Made by a program: the position numbers and the translations under genes. From Helicobacter jaachi (GTDB lineage Bacteria > Campylobacterota > Campylobacteria > Campylobacterales > Helicobacteraceae): a stretch of 64,000 nucleotides of DNA. The notes beneath the pieces are model-generated. The model saw only the letters and a list, made by a program, of their open reading frames with translations. It did no database searches and was not told the origin of the DNA. Location: positions 62,001-126,000 of the forward strand of contig NZ_JRPR02000004.1 in NCBI RefSeq assembly GCF_000763135.2, read 5' to 3'. Below, piece after piece: positions 48,569 to 56,029 of this stretch (its first letter is position 1; every line of letters starts with the position of its first letter).

Positions 48569-49546
48569 ATGAATTTCATACGCGCCTTGCTCTCGCGGCA
48601 GATAAAGCATTATGGCACAAGTGTGCGGGATAATAAAGTGCGCACGCCCGCGCAAGCGCTCAAAACAGAACAAAAAGTGCTTGAAGTATCGATGTTTAGC
48701 GCGCTTTTCTTGGCTATTTTTGGCATAGGCTTTGGCATTTATGTCAAATCTATGGCGGTTATGTTTGATGGCTTTGTGGCGCTCGTAAGCGTAGGGCTAG
48801 GAATGCTAAGCGTGATTACTTCGCGCTATATTTATAAAGAAGATGATGATGTGTTTCAATATGGCTATGTGCGCTTTGAACCTATGGTGAATTTGTTTAA
48901 ATCCCTTGTGCTTGTATTTGTATGCGTGTATGCCTTTATAAACGCGCTGCATAGTATCATTAATGGTGGTTATGATGTGGAAGTGGGCGGCGCGGTGGTG
49001 TATAGCCTGTGTGCATTTGTATTTTGCGCGCTGCTTTATGGATACACTTTGCTTTATGTGCGAGCTTTAGAATCTGATTTGGTGAAAGTTGATAATACAG
49101 AATGGAAAATTGATTGCGTGCTGTATTTGGGCGCACTGGTGGCGTTTGGCATTATTTATTGGCTGCCGCATTTACACATAAAGCGATATATTGACCCTGC
49201 GCTTTTGGCTATTTTATCACTTATGCTGTGCGTGTCTCCTATTCGCATAGCTGTGGCAAATTTCAAAGATTTGATGATGGTAGCGCCAAAGGAGATTGAT
49301 GAAAAAATTACAAATATTATGGAATCTTTAAGCGTGGAGTATGGATTTAGTGATTATGATACGCATGTCGCGAAATCTGGGCGGTTTTATATGGTGGAGG
49401 TTAATATCCTCACACATAAGAATTTTAAGCCCAAAACTATGCAGGAGTTTGATGATATTCGTGAGCGTATTCAAAAAGCCCTTGAAATCCCTAGCTACAA
49501 AATATGGCTCTCTGTGAGCTTTACGGCAAATCCGCAATGGCTTTAG
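48569..49546 (+). CDS. Cation diffusion facilitator family transporter
   Basis: A 325-residue metal-cation/H+ antiporter of the CDF family with about six helices. The first helices contain FGIGFGIYVKSMAVMFDGFVALVSVGLGMLS, where the Asp in FDGF is a likely metal ligand. A cytoplasmic C-terminal domain (about 235-325) includes HVAKSGRFYMVEVNIL and ends SVSFTANPQWL. The metal (Zn, Mn or Fe) cannot be told. The neighbour cutA is also annotated for metal tolerance. GGGGG lies upstream of the ATG. Confidence 0.87.
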   Translation: MNFIRALLSRQIKHYGTSVRDNKVRTPAQALKTEQKVLEVSMFSALFLAIFGIGFGIYVKSMAVMFDGFVALVSVGLGMLSVITSRYIYKEDDDVFQYGYVRFEPMVNLFKSLVLVFVCVYAFINALHSIINGGYDVEVGGAVVYSLCAFVFCALLYGYTLLYVRALESDLVKVDNTEWKIDCVLYLGALVAFGIIYWLPHLHIKRYIDPALLAILSLMLCVSPIRIAVANFKDLMMVAPKEIDEKITNIMESLSVEYGFSDYDTHVAKSGRFYMVEVNILTHKNFKPKTMQEFDDIRERIQKALEIPSYKIWLSVSFTANPQWL

Positions 49547-49604
49547 GCTAGATTCTATAAATTACCTCAAATTGCGCACAAAACCACATAAAGGAGCAAG
49601 TCTA

Positions 49605-49910
49605 ATGTTAGTTATCCACACCACTGCAAGTAACAAAAAGGAAGCCAAAAAGCTTGCAAATATCCTTATAGAATCTCATCTTGTGCCATGCGTGCAGTAT
49701 TTTAAGATTAAAAGCCAATATGTATGGCGCAAACGCGTGCATAAGCAGAGCGAATACCTGCTCATATTTAAAGCGCTAAAAGAGCATTATGAAGAGATTA
49801 GGCAGCTTATATATGCCAATCATAGTTACAAAATCCCTGAAATTGTGAGTTTTGAAGCAAAAGCAGCGCCCACCTACAAGCAATGGCTAGTAGATAATAC
49901 CAAAGGTTAA
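49605..49910 (+). CDS. cutA: Divalent cation tolerance protein CutA
   Basis: A small trimeric protein of 101 residues. LVIHTTASNKKEAKKLANILIESHLVPCVQYF is the start of the ferredoxin-like fold, and YVWRKRVHKQSEYLLIFKALKEHYEEI and YKIPEIVSFEAKAAPTYKQWL complete the family pattern. The ATG at 49605 has AAAGGAG upstream; the longer reading has none. Its exact function is debated in the family. Confidence 0.9.
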   Translation: MLVIHTTASNKKEAKKLANILIESHLVPCVQYFKIKSQYVWRKRVHKQSEYLLIFKALKEHYEEIRQLIYANHSYKIPEIVSFEAKAAPTYKQWLVDNTKG

Positions 49911-49946
49911 GGGCTTATATACGCGCTATATGGGCGTATATGCGAC

Positions 49947-49974
49947 TTGACTTATTTATATATTTTTGTATAAA
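49947..49974 (+). promoter_or_regulatory. Promoter of the small membrane protein gene, with adjacent inverted repeat
   Basis: TTGACT (49947-49952) and extended -10 TG-TATAAA (49969-49974), 16-nt spacer. Just upstream, ATATACGC (49917-49924) and GCGTATAT (49934-49941) form an 8-bp inverted repeat, either the cutA terminator or an operator. Confidence 0.55.
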
Positions 49975-50014
49975 ATCGCGCGTTTTTAATACTTATAATC
50001 AAAAAGGAGTGATA

Positions 50015-50359
50015 ATGAGCGAAACTCAAGAAACCACCGTAAATGTGAAAGTAGATGCTGGCTCATCTGGATTTTTGGGGGCGATTTTAGCATTTTTCTT
50101 TGGACCTTTGGGCATGTTTTTCTCCTGCTGGTTGGTTGGCAAATGGAGCTTTTTGAAAAGCTTTTTTGTGGCGTTTTTATTTGTAGTGTGCTTAGTGCTT
50201 TCGGGTCTTTTATGCTACGTTATCATAGGCTTTGTGCTAGTGCCTATTGTGTATATTGTCATGCTCATTGTCACATATAAGGCTTGCAGCAATCAAAATG
50301 TAAGCATCAAAATGCCAAGTGTGGAGACAACTACCACGCAAAGCACTCGCGAGCAGTAA
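50015..50359 (+). CDS. Small membrane protein of unknown function
   Basis: A 114-residue protein not recognised beyond its topology. Residues 18-38 (FLGAILAFFFGPLGMFFSCWL) and 50-90 form two or three hydrophobic helices; the N- and C-termini are Thr/Ser rich and polar. The FFFGPLGMF turn resembles small TM2/Pmp3-like proteins. The ATG at 50015 is preceded by AAAAAGGAG, and its own promoter was found. Confidence 0.6.
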   Translation: MSETQETTVNVKVDAGSSGFLGAILAFFFGPLGMFFSCWLVGKWSFLKSFFVAFLFVVCLVLSGLLCYVIIGFVLVPIVYIVMLIVTYKACSNQNVSIKMPSVETTTTQSTREQ

Positions 50360-50377
50360 GCCGCGATATGACTAAAT

Positions 50378-50406
50378 TTATAGAATCTGCAGGCTAGATT
50401 CTATAA
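50378..50406. terminator. Inverted TTATAGAATCT pair between convergent genes
   Basis: TTATAGAATCT (50378-50388) and AGATTCTATAA (50396-50406), an 11-bp stem with a 7-nt loop, 19 nt after the small membrane protein gene. It partly overlaps the left end of the 152-bp repeat. Confidence 0.55.
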
Positions 50407-50542
50407 ATTCCACCCTATTGCTTTTTATAAAAAGCCGCGCGCATCTTACAAATGTAAGCAAAGCTCACATTTGCGCCTAAAGTATAAAGTTATAGCTGCT
50501 TTAAGCATCTATCAACTTGTTTTTTGAGGTTAGATTCTATAA
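50391..50542. repeat. 152-bp dispersed intergenic repeat, copy A
   Basis: About 90-95% identical by eye to 55824-55975, same length and orientation. It contains a 16-bp palindrome (GCTTTTTATAAAAAGC) and a hairpin (CAAATGT...ACATTTG). Its right end covers the stop codon of the hipA-like gene. The boundaries are AGATTCTATA motifs on both sides. Confidence 0.85.
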
Positions 50543-51777
50543 ATTCCACGCTGTTGCTTTTCCTCACACAATGCTATTGCCTGCCTTGCCCGGCGTTGCA
50601 AATGCTTATTTATAGGCTCAAGGATAGAATCTGCAAGATTATATTTAGGGTGCTTAGTAAATTCAAAATGACAAAGTTTAGTGAGATGTTCTAAATGTCG
50701 CTCTCGCACATAAAGGCGCATTTGCTCTGTGAAAGGTATATCAAAATAACTCTTATCGCGCGCAAGTGCGGTATCTATATCATTTAAATACGCTTCCTCT
50801 AAAGTGGCGATGAGCGAAAGTCCATTATCAAAAATAGGCGCGGGACGCAAGGGCGCGCCTGTGTTGTTATCCACTATCATGCCAAAGTTGCCCAAATGCC
50901 TATCAGCGTTATAAATAATAGCATCAAAAAGCATTAAATCTTCAAAAGCAGCCTTGTCATAAAGCCTAAGAATATGCTCTATGACATTATTTTGTGAGTT
51001 TTTTCTCATTTTTCTCTCTCTGGCATTGAGGCACTGCGCCATAGGCACATAGCCTTCATCTTGGCTAGTAAATATCTCACAAACGCTCACCACCTCATCA
51101 TAAAACATTTGCAAATCATAGCTTATGGCATTAAAGCCCAAAACGCGCGCAATTTGAGCCATATAATATTCGCTATATGCCTCGCCGCCTATGCCAAACA
51201 TCTTGCTAGAAGCTTTATAGAGGCAGATTCTATCTTTACTTCTGTGCCAACATTTTTTGAGCATACCATTAGTGGTGTATTCGGGTGAAAGACTTATGGG
51301 CTGCAATCTTTTAGCAAAAAGTCCAAAGGCTGCTCGCTCCACACTCTCTAAAAAGGCATTTTCATACAAATTGACATCTTTCCACCGTGCGGGAGTATGC
51401 GCACTACTCATAAACTCATGCTTTGTCATATTTGGCGTAGATTCTATAGGCATAATCCAATAGCTATCATTCAGCCCTAAGCCAAAGCCCGCGTGAATGT
51501 AATCCATAACCCCCTCATTACCATAATCACTATATGTGGCAACGATATAGGGTGCATTTTCCCTGTGGTGTGGGATTTTCCTAGCCTTAATCCAAGTAAG
51601 CAGCGCTTCATCTAATGATATAGAATCTAGACTTTGCCTTTTTATCCCCATAGGCAGCAGCGCCTCATTAAATACATTTATAATGCGCACCCTTATGGTG
51701 CTAAGATTTGTGCTATCTGCCAACTGCACCTCAAAGCACAATACATCTATATCTTTATTTTTAAGGATATATTGCAT
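50530..51777 (-). CDS. HipA-like serine/threonine kinase
   Basis: A 415-residue protein with a HipA-type kinase C-lobe. LYKAS (K188) is the likely ATP-binding lysine, SSKMFGIGGEAYSEYYMAQIARVLG resembles the HipA N-lobe, and NADRHLGNFGM (290-300; D292, N297) with APIFDNGLSL (D317) are the catalytic and metal motifs. The N-terminal part (GLGLNDSYWIMP near 100-110, WKDVNLYENAFLES near 132) matches a HipA-domain group I know mainly from Firmicutes, not E. coli HipA. No HipB is adjacent. It is coupled (TAATG) to an AbiEii-like gene. All key kinase residues are present, so activity is expected. Confidence 0.8.
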   Translation of the reverse strand: MQYILKNKDIDVLCFEVQLADSTNLSTIRVRIINVFNEALLPMGIKRQSLDSISLDEALLTWIKARKIPHHRENAPYIVATYSDYGNEGVMDYIHAGFGLGLNDSYWIMPIESTPNMTKHEFMSSAHTPARWKDVNLYENAFLESVERAAFGLFAKRLQPISLSPEYTTNGMLKKCWHRSKDRICLYKASSKMFGIGGEAYSEYYMAQIARVLGFNAISYDLQMFYDEVVSVCEIFTSQDEGYVPMAQCLNARERKMRKNSQNNVIEHILRLYDKAAFEDLMLFDAIIYNADRHLGNFGMIVDNNTGAPLRPAPIFDNGLSLIATLEEAYLNDIDTALARDKSYFDIPFTEQMRLYVRERHLEHLTKLCHFEFTKHPKYNLADSILEPINKHLQRRARQAIALCEEKQQRGIYRI

Positions 51778-52481
51778 TACTTTGCCTTGCCTTTAAGCAT
51801 TTGGGATATTTTTGCAAGCATATTTTGCGCAAAATACGCCGTATCAAGCTTAGTGCTAGTATCTACAAACACAATCTTGCCTGCTGCTACATCGGCATTA
51901 AGCCGCGCCTCAATAGTGCTAGCCTCCATATAGCTTATTTGCATATACATATCAAGGAGTGTATTTTTATCAAAATATTGTGGATAATGCTCAAGTAAAA
52001 AGTGCAAATCATACAAATCCCTTATTCTTTCTTTATTGCCAAAAGCCCATTTTTTCATCGCTATAAGCTCGTGTAGGGCATAGACTTTGACACCCAAGAT
52101 ATTATCCACATCTAAATAATTATGGCGCAAAAATGCGCTATAAATCGCGCTAGATTCTATCTTTAAACTATCGCGCGCCTCTAAATCCAAACCATACTCA
52201 ATCACCACGCTAAAGCTTGTCTCACTCTCCCTCTGCTCGCAAATGCGCCAGCGTTTAAAATCCTTATGCGCCTCTAAGCACTCCATAAAATTAAGATGCT
52301 CGCTCATACTATCAAAGTTTAAATCCCTAGCATAGCGATTTAGCCCATAAAACAACCCCAAAGCCCCACTGCCCTTTAGCACAAAGCCTTCACTAAAATA
52401 GGGCAAAATAGAGCGCATAAACTCAAGCTTTTGCGCGTAATGCTGTGAGGTATTGTGCTGTGGTGCGTTATTTTTGGGCAT
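51777..52481 (-). CDS. AbiEii/AbiGii-like nucleotidyltransferase (DUF1814)
   Basis: A 234-residue nucleotidyltransferase-fold protein. VLKGSGALGLFYGLNRYARDLNFDS (34-58) corresponds to the family GG-S/T ... R-S-x-D-x-D-F motif, and VYALHELIAMKKWAF with ERIRDLYDLHFLL (133-163) to the C-terminal K and RDxYDL motifs. Family toxins such as AbiEii and MenT transfer nucleotides to tRNA or other targets. The second metal-binding Asp is Asn here (D53-L-N55), which could weaken or change catalysis. The usual partner AbiEi is absent; a HipA-like kinase follows with one base of overlap. AAAAAGGA precedes the ATG. Confidence 0.82.
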   Translation of the reverse strand: MPKNNAPQHNTSQHYAQKLEFMRSILPYFSEGFVLKGSGALGLFYGLNRYARDLNFDSMSEHLNFMECLEAHKDFKRWRICEQRESETSFSVVIEYGLDLEARDSLKIESSAIYSAFLRHNYLDVDNILGVKVYALHELIAMKKWAFGNKERIRDLYDLHFLLEHYPQYFDKNTLLDMYMQISYMEASTIEARLNADVAAGKIVFVDTSTKLDTAYFAQNMLAKISQMLKGKAK

Positions 52482-52523
52482 TTTAATCCTTTTTGGTATT
52501 TTTCTGCATTGTGCGCATTGTGT

Positions 52524-53006
52524 TTAGCCTTGTGCGCGCACAATGAGGCTTTGTTTTAAATGCAAAGATTCTATAATGCGCTGCTCCAAAGCCCGCTGCT
52601 CGCCCTCATCTTGCTCATGGTCATAGCCTAAAATATGCAAAAACCCATGGATAAAAAGTAAGCTTATCTCATCTTGCACGCTATGATGAAGCTGCTGTGC
52701 CATTTGAGTGGCTAGCTGCACATTAATCACCACGCTCCCCAAGCACAAAGGCTCATTTATAGAATCTAAATCCGTTATAGAATCTAGCGCTAGTGGAAAG
52801 CTTAAGACATCAGTGCTTTTATCAATGCCGCGATGCACACGATTAATATCTTGCATTTGCTTAGAATCTAGCATAATCACTTCGATATAAAAGTGCGATA
52901 AATCACGCTCTATGAGTGCGAGATTTTGTATATCTTGCATAAGCGCGTGCAGAAAATCATACTTATGCTCTGCTATCTCAAGGCGTGGCATGATAAAACT
53001 ATCCAT
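52524..53006 (-). CDS. ybeY: rRNA maturation endoribonuclease YbeY
   Basis: Zinc-dependent RNase in 16S rRNA processing and ribosome quality control, 160 residues. HGFLHILGYDHEQDEGEQRALE near 121 is the H-x3-H-x5-H metal motif. NRVHRGIDKSTDVLSFPL near 60 is the other family signature. GGAG lies 8 nt before the ATG at 53006. The nucleotidyltransferase gene begins 42 nt downstream in the same direction and could share its transcript. Confidence 0.92.
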   Translation of the reverse strand: MDSFIMPRLEIAEHKYDFLHALMQDIQNLALIERDLSHFYIEVIMLDSKQMQDINRVHRGIDKSTDVLSFPLALDSITDLDSINEPLCLGSVVINVQLATQMAQQLHHSVQDEISLLFIHGFLHILGYDHEQDEGEQRALEQRIIESLHLKQSLIVRAQG

Positions 53007-53106
53007 TTAGCCTACTCCAGTTAGTGATTGCTCCATTTATGTGCTATTAGCTTTGCTGTTAGGATTTTAAGTATATTCTTATTTTGTTAATTTAAACGCA
53101 AAGTGC

Positions 53107-53112
53107 TATAAT
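53107..53112 (+). promoter_or_regulatory. -10 element for speA
   Basis: TATAAT, 35 nt before the speA ATG, with T-rich tracts upstream (TATTTTGTTAATTT). Confidence 0.5.
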
Positions 53113-53147
53113 GCCGCACTTAAATTTCACGCGCACAGGGGAGTGAT

Positions 53148-54998
53148 ATGGTGGATTATGGAATTAACTTTTGGAGCAATAATGACTTTATTATCCAAGA
53201 TGGTAAGGTCAAAGTCAATCACAAGCACAAGCCAGCCCTTATTGATATTGTCCAAGATGTGCGTGAGAAAGGCTACAAAGGACCGCTTTTATTACGCTTC
53301 CCGCATTTAATTAAAAATCAAGTGGATAAAGTATTTAAAGCCTTTGAAAAAGCTATCAAAGAATACTCCTACAAAGGCTCATTCAAAGCCGTTTTCCCTC
53401 TCAAAGTCAATCAAATGCCTCATTTTATCCTGCCGCTTATGGAGCAAAGCAAGGATAAATGCTATGGTTTAGAAGCGGGCAGCAAGACAGAGCTTATCTT
53501 AGCTATGGCTTATACGAATAAACATTCGCCTATTACTGTGAATGGTTTTAAGGATAAAGAGATGATATCCTTAGGCTTTATCGCGGCAAATATGGGGCAT
53601 AATATTACGCTTACCATTGAAGGGCTAAATGAGCTAGAGACGATTATTGAAGTGGCAAAGGAGCAGGGCGAGCCATATCCTAATATCGGACTAAGAATCC
53701 GCCTGCACAGCACGGGCATTGGCATTTGGGCAAAAAGCGGTGGGATAAATGCTAAATTTGGGCTTACTAGCACGGAGCTACTAGAGGCGATAAATATGCT
53801 TGAAAAGGAGCATTTGCTGCATAAATTTACGATGATTCATTTTCATATTGGCAGTCAAATTAGCGACATTTCACCACTAAAAAAGGCATTAAGAGAGGCG
53901 GGCAATATTTATGCAGAGCTTCGCAAAAAGGGCGCTAAAAACTTGCAGTGTGTCAATATCGGCGGCGGATTAGCTGTAGAATACACCCAGCATGAGGGTA
54001 AAAATAATTGCAACTACACACTAAGCGAATTTAGCGGCGATGTGGTCTTTTCCCTGCGTGAAATTGCTAAGAATAAAAAAGAGCCAGAGCCTGATATATT
54101 TATAGAATCTGGACGATACATCGCGGCAAATCACGCCGTTTTAATCGCGCCCGTGCTAGAGCTATTCTCTCAAGAATATGATGAAAAGGCTTTAAAGCTT
54201 AAAAAGCACAATCCTATGCTTATTGAGGAGCTTTTTGATTTGTATAATAGTGTGGTTGAGAAAAATGCTATCGAATACCTGCACGATAGCCTTGACCATA
54301 TGGAATCTTTGCTCACGCTTTTTGATTTGGGCTATATTGACTTGCAAGATAGGAGCAATACTGAAGTATTGGTGCATTTAATCATCAAAAAAGTCATTAA
54401 ATTGCTAAAACATAAAAATTATAATGAAATTTTGCGCATTCAAGAGCAAGTCCAAGAGCGATATTTGCTTAATTGCAGCTTTTTCCAAAGCCTGCCTGAT
54501 TATTGGGGATTAGCCCAAAGTTTCCCTGTAATGCCCCTTGATAGGCTTAATCGCCGCCCTAATCGTAGCGCGAGTTTATGGGATATTACTTGTGATTCTG
54601 ATGGAGAGATTGCCTTTAATGCCACGCAGCCGCTATTTTTGCATGATGTTGATGTAACAAAAGAGGAATATTTTCTAGCCTTTTTCTTAGTTGGCGCGTA
54701 TCAAGAAGTGCTAGGCATGCGGCATAATCTTTTTACTCACCCCACAGAATTTAGCGTAGTCTTTGATGATGAATTAAATAAAGGCTATGAGTTATGCAAT
54801 CTCATTGAAGCCCAAACGATTTTAGATGTGCTAGATGATTTAGATTATGACACAAAAGACATCGAGCGGCGTCTAAGGCAGCATATTGAGGAAAATCAAG
54901 AGCTTGATAGCGAGGGTAAGAAAGAAATGCTAGGGCGATTGTATATTATGCTAAGCGAAAATGGCTATTTGCGCACTATCGCCACTAAGGGAGATTAG
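53148..54998 (+). CDS. speA: Biosynthetic arginine decarboxylase
   Basis: PLP enzyme converting arginine to agmatine, the first step to putrescine and spermidine. The 616 residues match the Campylobacterota enzyme. FKAVFPLKVNQMPHF near 80-94 holds the PLP lysine; EAGSKTELILA, FHIGSQISD, NIGGGLAVEY and IFIESGRYIAANHAVLIAP line the site, and WDITCDSDGE is the C-terminal cysteine-containing catalytic block. It begins with GGGGAG upstream and is followed 8 nt later by cysE. It supplies the carboxynorspermidine pathway encoded near 10 kb. Confidence 0.96.
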   Translation: MVDYGINFWSNNDFIIQDGKVKVNHKHKPALIDIVQDVREKGYKGPLLLRFPHLIKNQVDKVFKAFEKAIKEYSYKGSFKAVFPLKVNQMPHFILPLMEQSKDKCYGLEAGSKTELILAMAYTNKHSPITVNGFKDKEMISLGFIAANMGHNITLTIEGLNELETIIEVAKEQGEPYPNIGLRIRLHSTGIGIWAKSGGINAKFGLTSTELLEAINMLEKEHLLHKFTMIHFHIGSQISDISPLKKALREAGNIYAELRKKGAKNLQCVNIGGGLAVEYTQHEGKNNCNYTLSEFSGDVVFSLREIAKNKKEPEPDIFIESGRYIAANHAVLIAPVLELFSQEYDEKALKLKKHNPMLIEELFDLYNSVVEKNAIEYLHDSLDHMESLLTLFDLGYIDLQDRSNTEVLVHLIIKKVIKLLKHKNYNEILRIQEQVQERYLLNCSFFQSLPDYWGLAQSFPVMPLDRLNRRPNRSASLWDITCDSDGEIAFNATQPLFLHDVDVTKEEYFLAFFLVGAYQEVLGMRHNLFTHPTEFSVVFDDELNKGYELCNLIEAQTILDVLDDLDYDTKDIERRLRQHIEENQELDSEGKKEMLGRLYIMLSENGYLRTIATKGD

Positions 54999-55006
54999 AG
55001 GCGATT

Positions 55007-55768
55007 ATGAGTGAAGAGATAAATAATAATACTCCCGCCAAAATATGTGATTTACACCATAAGGCAGGATTATGGACCATTATCAAAGAGGATTTTTGCA
55101 TTATTCGCCAAAAAGACCCCGCTATCAACAAAAGTATCGAGCTATTTTTTAATTACCCGGGCTTAATCGCGCTAGTGCATTATAGAATCGCTCATCGCTT
55201 GCATAAAGCGGGCTTTAGAGTGCTAGCGCGCATTATTATGGGGCTTACAGGATTTATCACTAATGTGGATATTCACCCCGCAGCCATTATCGGCAGGCGC
55301 GTATTTATCGACCACGCTACAGGCGTTGTCATTGGCGAGACGGCTGAAGTGGGCAATGATGTGATGATTTATCAAGGCGTAACGCTAGGCGGCACGAGTT
55401 TAAGCAAGGTTAAGCGCCACCCAACTATTTGTGATGGCGTAGTTATCGGCGCTGGAGCAAAGATTTTGGGCAATATTACTATTGGTGAGAATGCCAAAAT
55501 TGGCGCAAACTCCGTAGTGGTTAAAGATGTGCCAGCAGACTGCACAGCAGTGGGTATCCCCGCACGCGTTATCGTCAAAGGACGCGCCAAAGAAGCCCAT
55601 GCCATTAACAAACTGCCTGATATTGATAGGGCTGTGTTTGAATACCTTTTCAAACGCATACAGATTCTAGAATCTACTTTAGAATCTACCAACCAAAGCA
55701 AGGCGTATAAGCAAGCCATTAGCGAGCTTGATGCGCTTTATGCTAATTTCTTGCAATCTTTAAAGTAG
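55007..55768 (+). CDS. cysE: Serine O-acetyltransferase
   Basis: Activates serine with acetyl-CoA for cysteine synthesis, 253 residues. The N-terminal helical part includes IALVHYRIAHRLHKAGF. The left-handed beta-helix starts at IHPAAIIGRRVFIDHATGVVIGETAEVG, with catalytic His in the DHATG motif and another in VKRHPTI. It ends with a helical tail (about 205-253). It is probably cotranscribed with speA. Confidence 0.94.
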   Translation: MSEEINNNTPAKICDLHHKAGLWTIIKEDFCIIRQKDPAINKSIELFFNYPGLIALVHYRIAHRLHKAGFRVLARIIMGLTGFITNVDIHPAAIIGRRVFIDHATGVVIGETAEVGNDVMIYQGVTLGGTSLSKVKRHPTICDGVVIGAGAKILGNITIGENAKIGANSVVVKDVPADCTAVGIPARVIVKGRAKEAHAINKLPDIDRAVFEYLFKRIQILESTLESTNQSKAYKQAISELDALYANFLQSLK

Positions 55769-55823
55769 ATTCTATTCCTTTGCAACTACGCGCCGTGCGC
55801 TTATATTTTGCTTATAAATCTTA

Positions 55824-55975
55824 AGGCTAGATTCTATAATTTCCGCGCTATTGCTTTTTATAAAAAGCCGCGCGCATCTTGCAAATATGAGCAAAGCCCA
55901 TATTTGCGCCTAAAGTATAAAGTTATAGCTGCTTAAAGCATCTATCAACTTGTTTTTTGAGGCTAGATTCTATAA
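55824..55975. repeat. 152-bp dispersed intergenic repeat, copy B
   Basis: Second copy of the element at 50391. Its hairpin reads CAAATAT...ATATTTG, so one pair has changed from G-C (copy A) to A-T here with pairing kept. It lies in the 261-bp gap between cysE and the chemoreceptor gene, which otherwise holds only AGAATCT motifs. Confidence 0.85.
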
Positions 55976-56003
55976 TATCGCACAAATTTTGCACTTTTTG
56001 CGC

Positions 56004-56029
56004 TAGATTCTACAAAAATATAGAATCTA
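56004..56029 (-). terminator. Inverted TAGATTCTA pair after the chemoreceptor gene
   Basis: TAGATTCTA (56004-56012) and TAGAATCTA (56021-56029), a 9-bp stem with an 8-nt loop, directly after the stop codon of the chemoreceptor gene. Confidence 0.55.

Noticed and set aside
50391-50542. 152-bp repeat as an insertion sequence
   Set aside because: Too short for a transposase and no long terminal inverted repeats; only MITE-like mobility remains possible.
50530-52481. Canonical HipBA or AbiEi/AbiEii systems
   Set aside because: No HTH antitoxin of either type is encoded next to the pair, so the standard labels do not apply.
55826-55912. Short ORF-like reading (LDSIISALLLFIKSRAHLANM...) in repeat copy B
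   Set aside because: No start codon or ribosome site, a stop lies just upstream in frame, and copy A changes several residues; coding is not supported.
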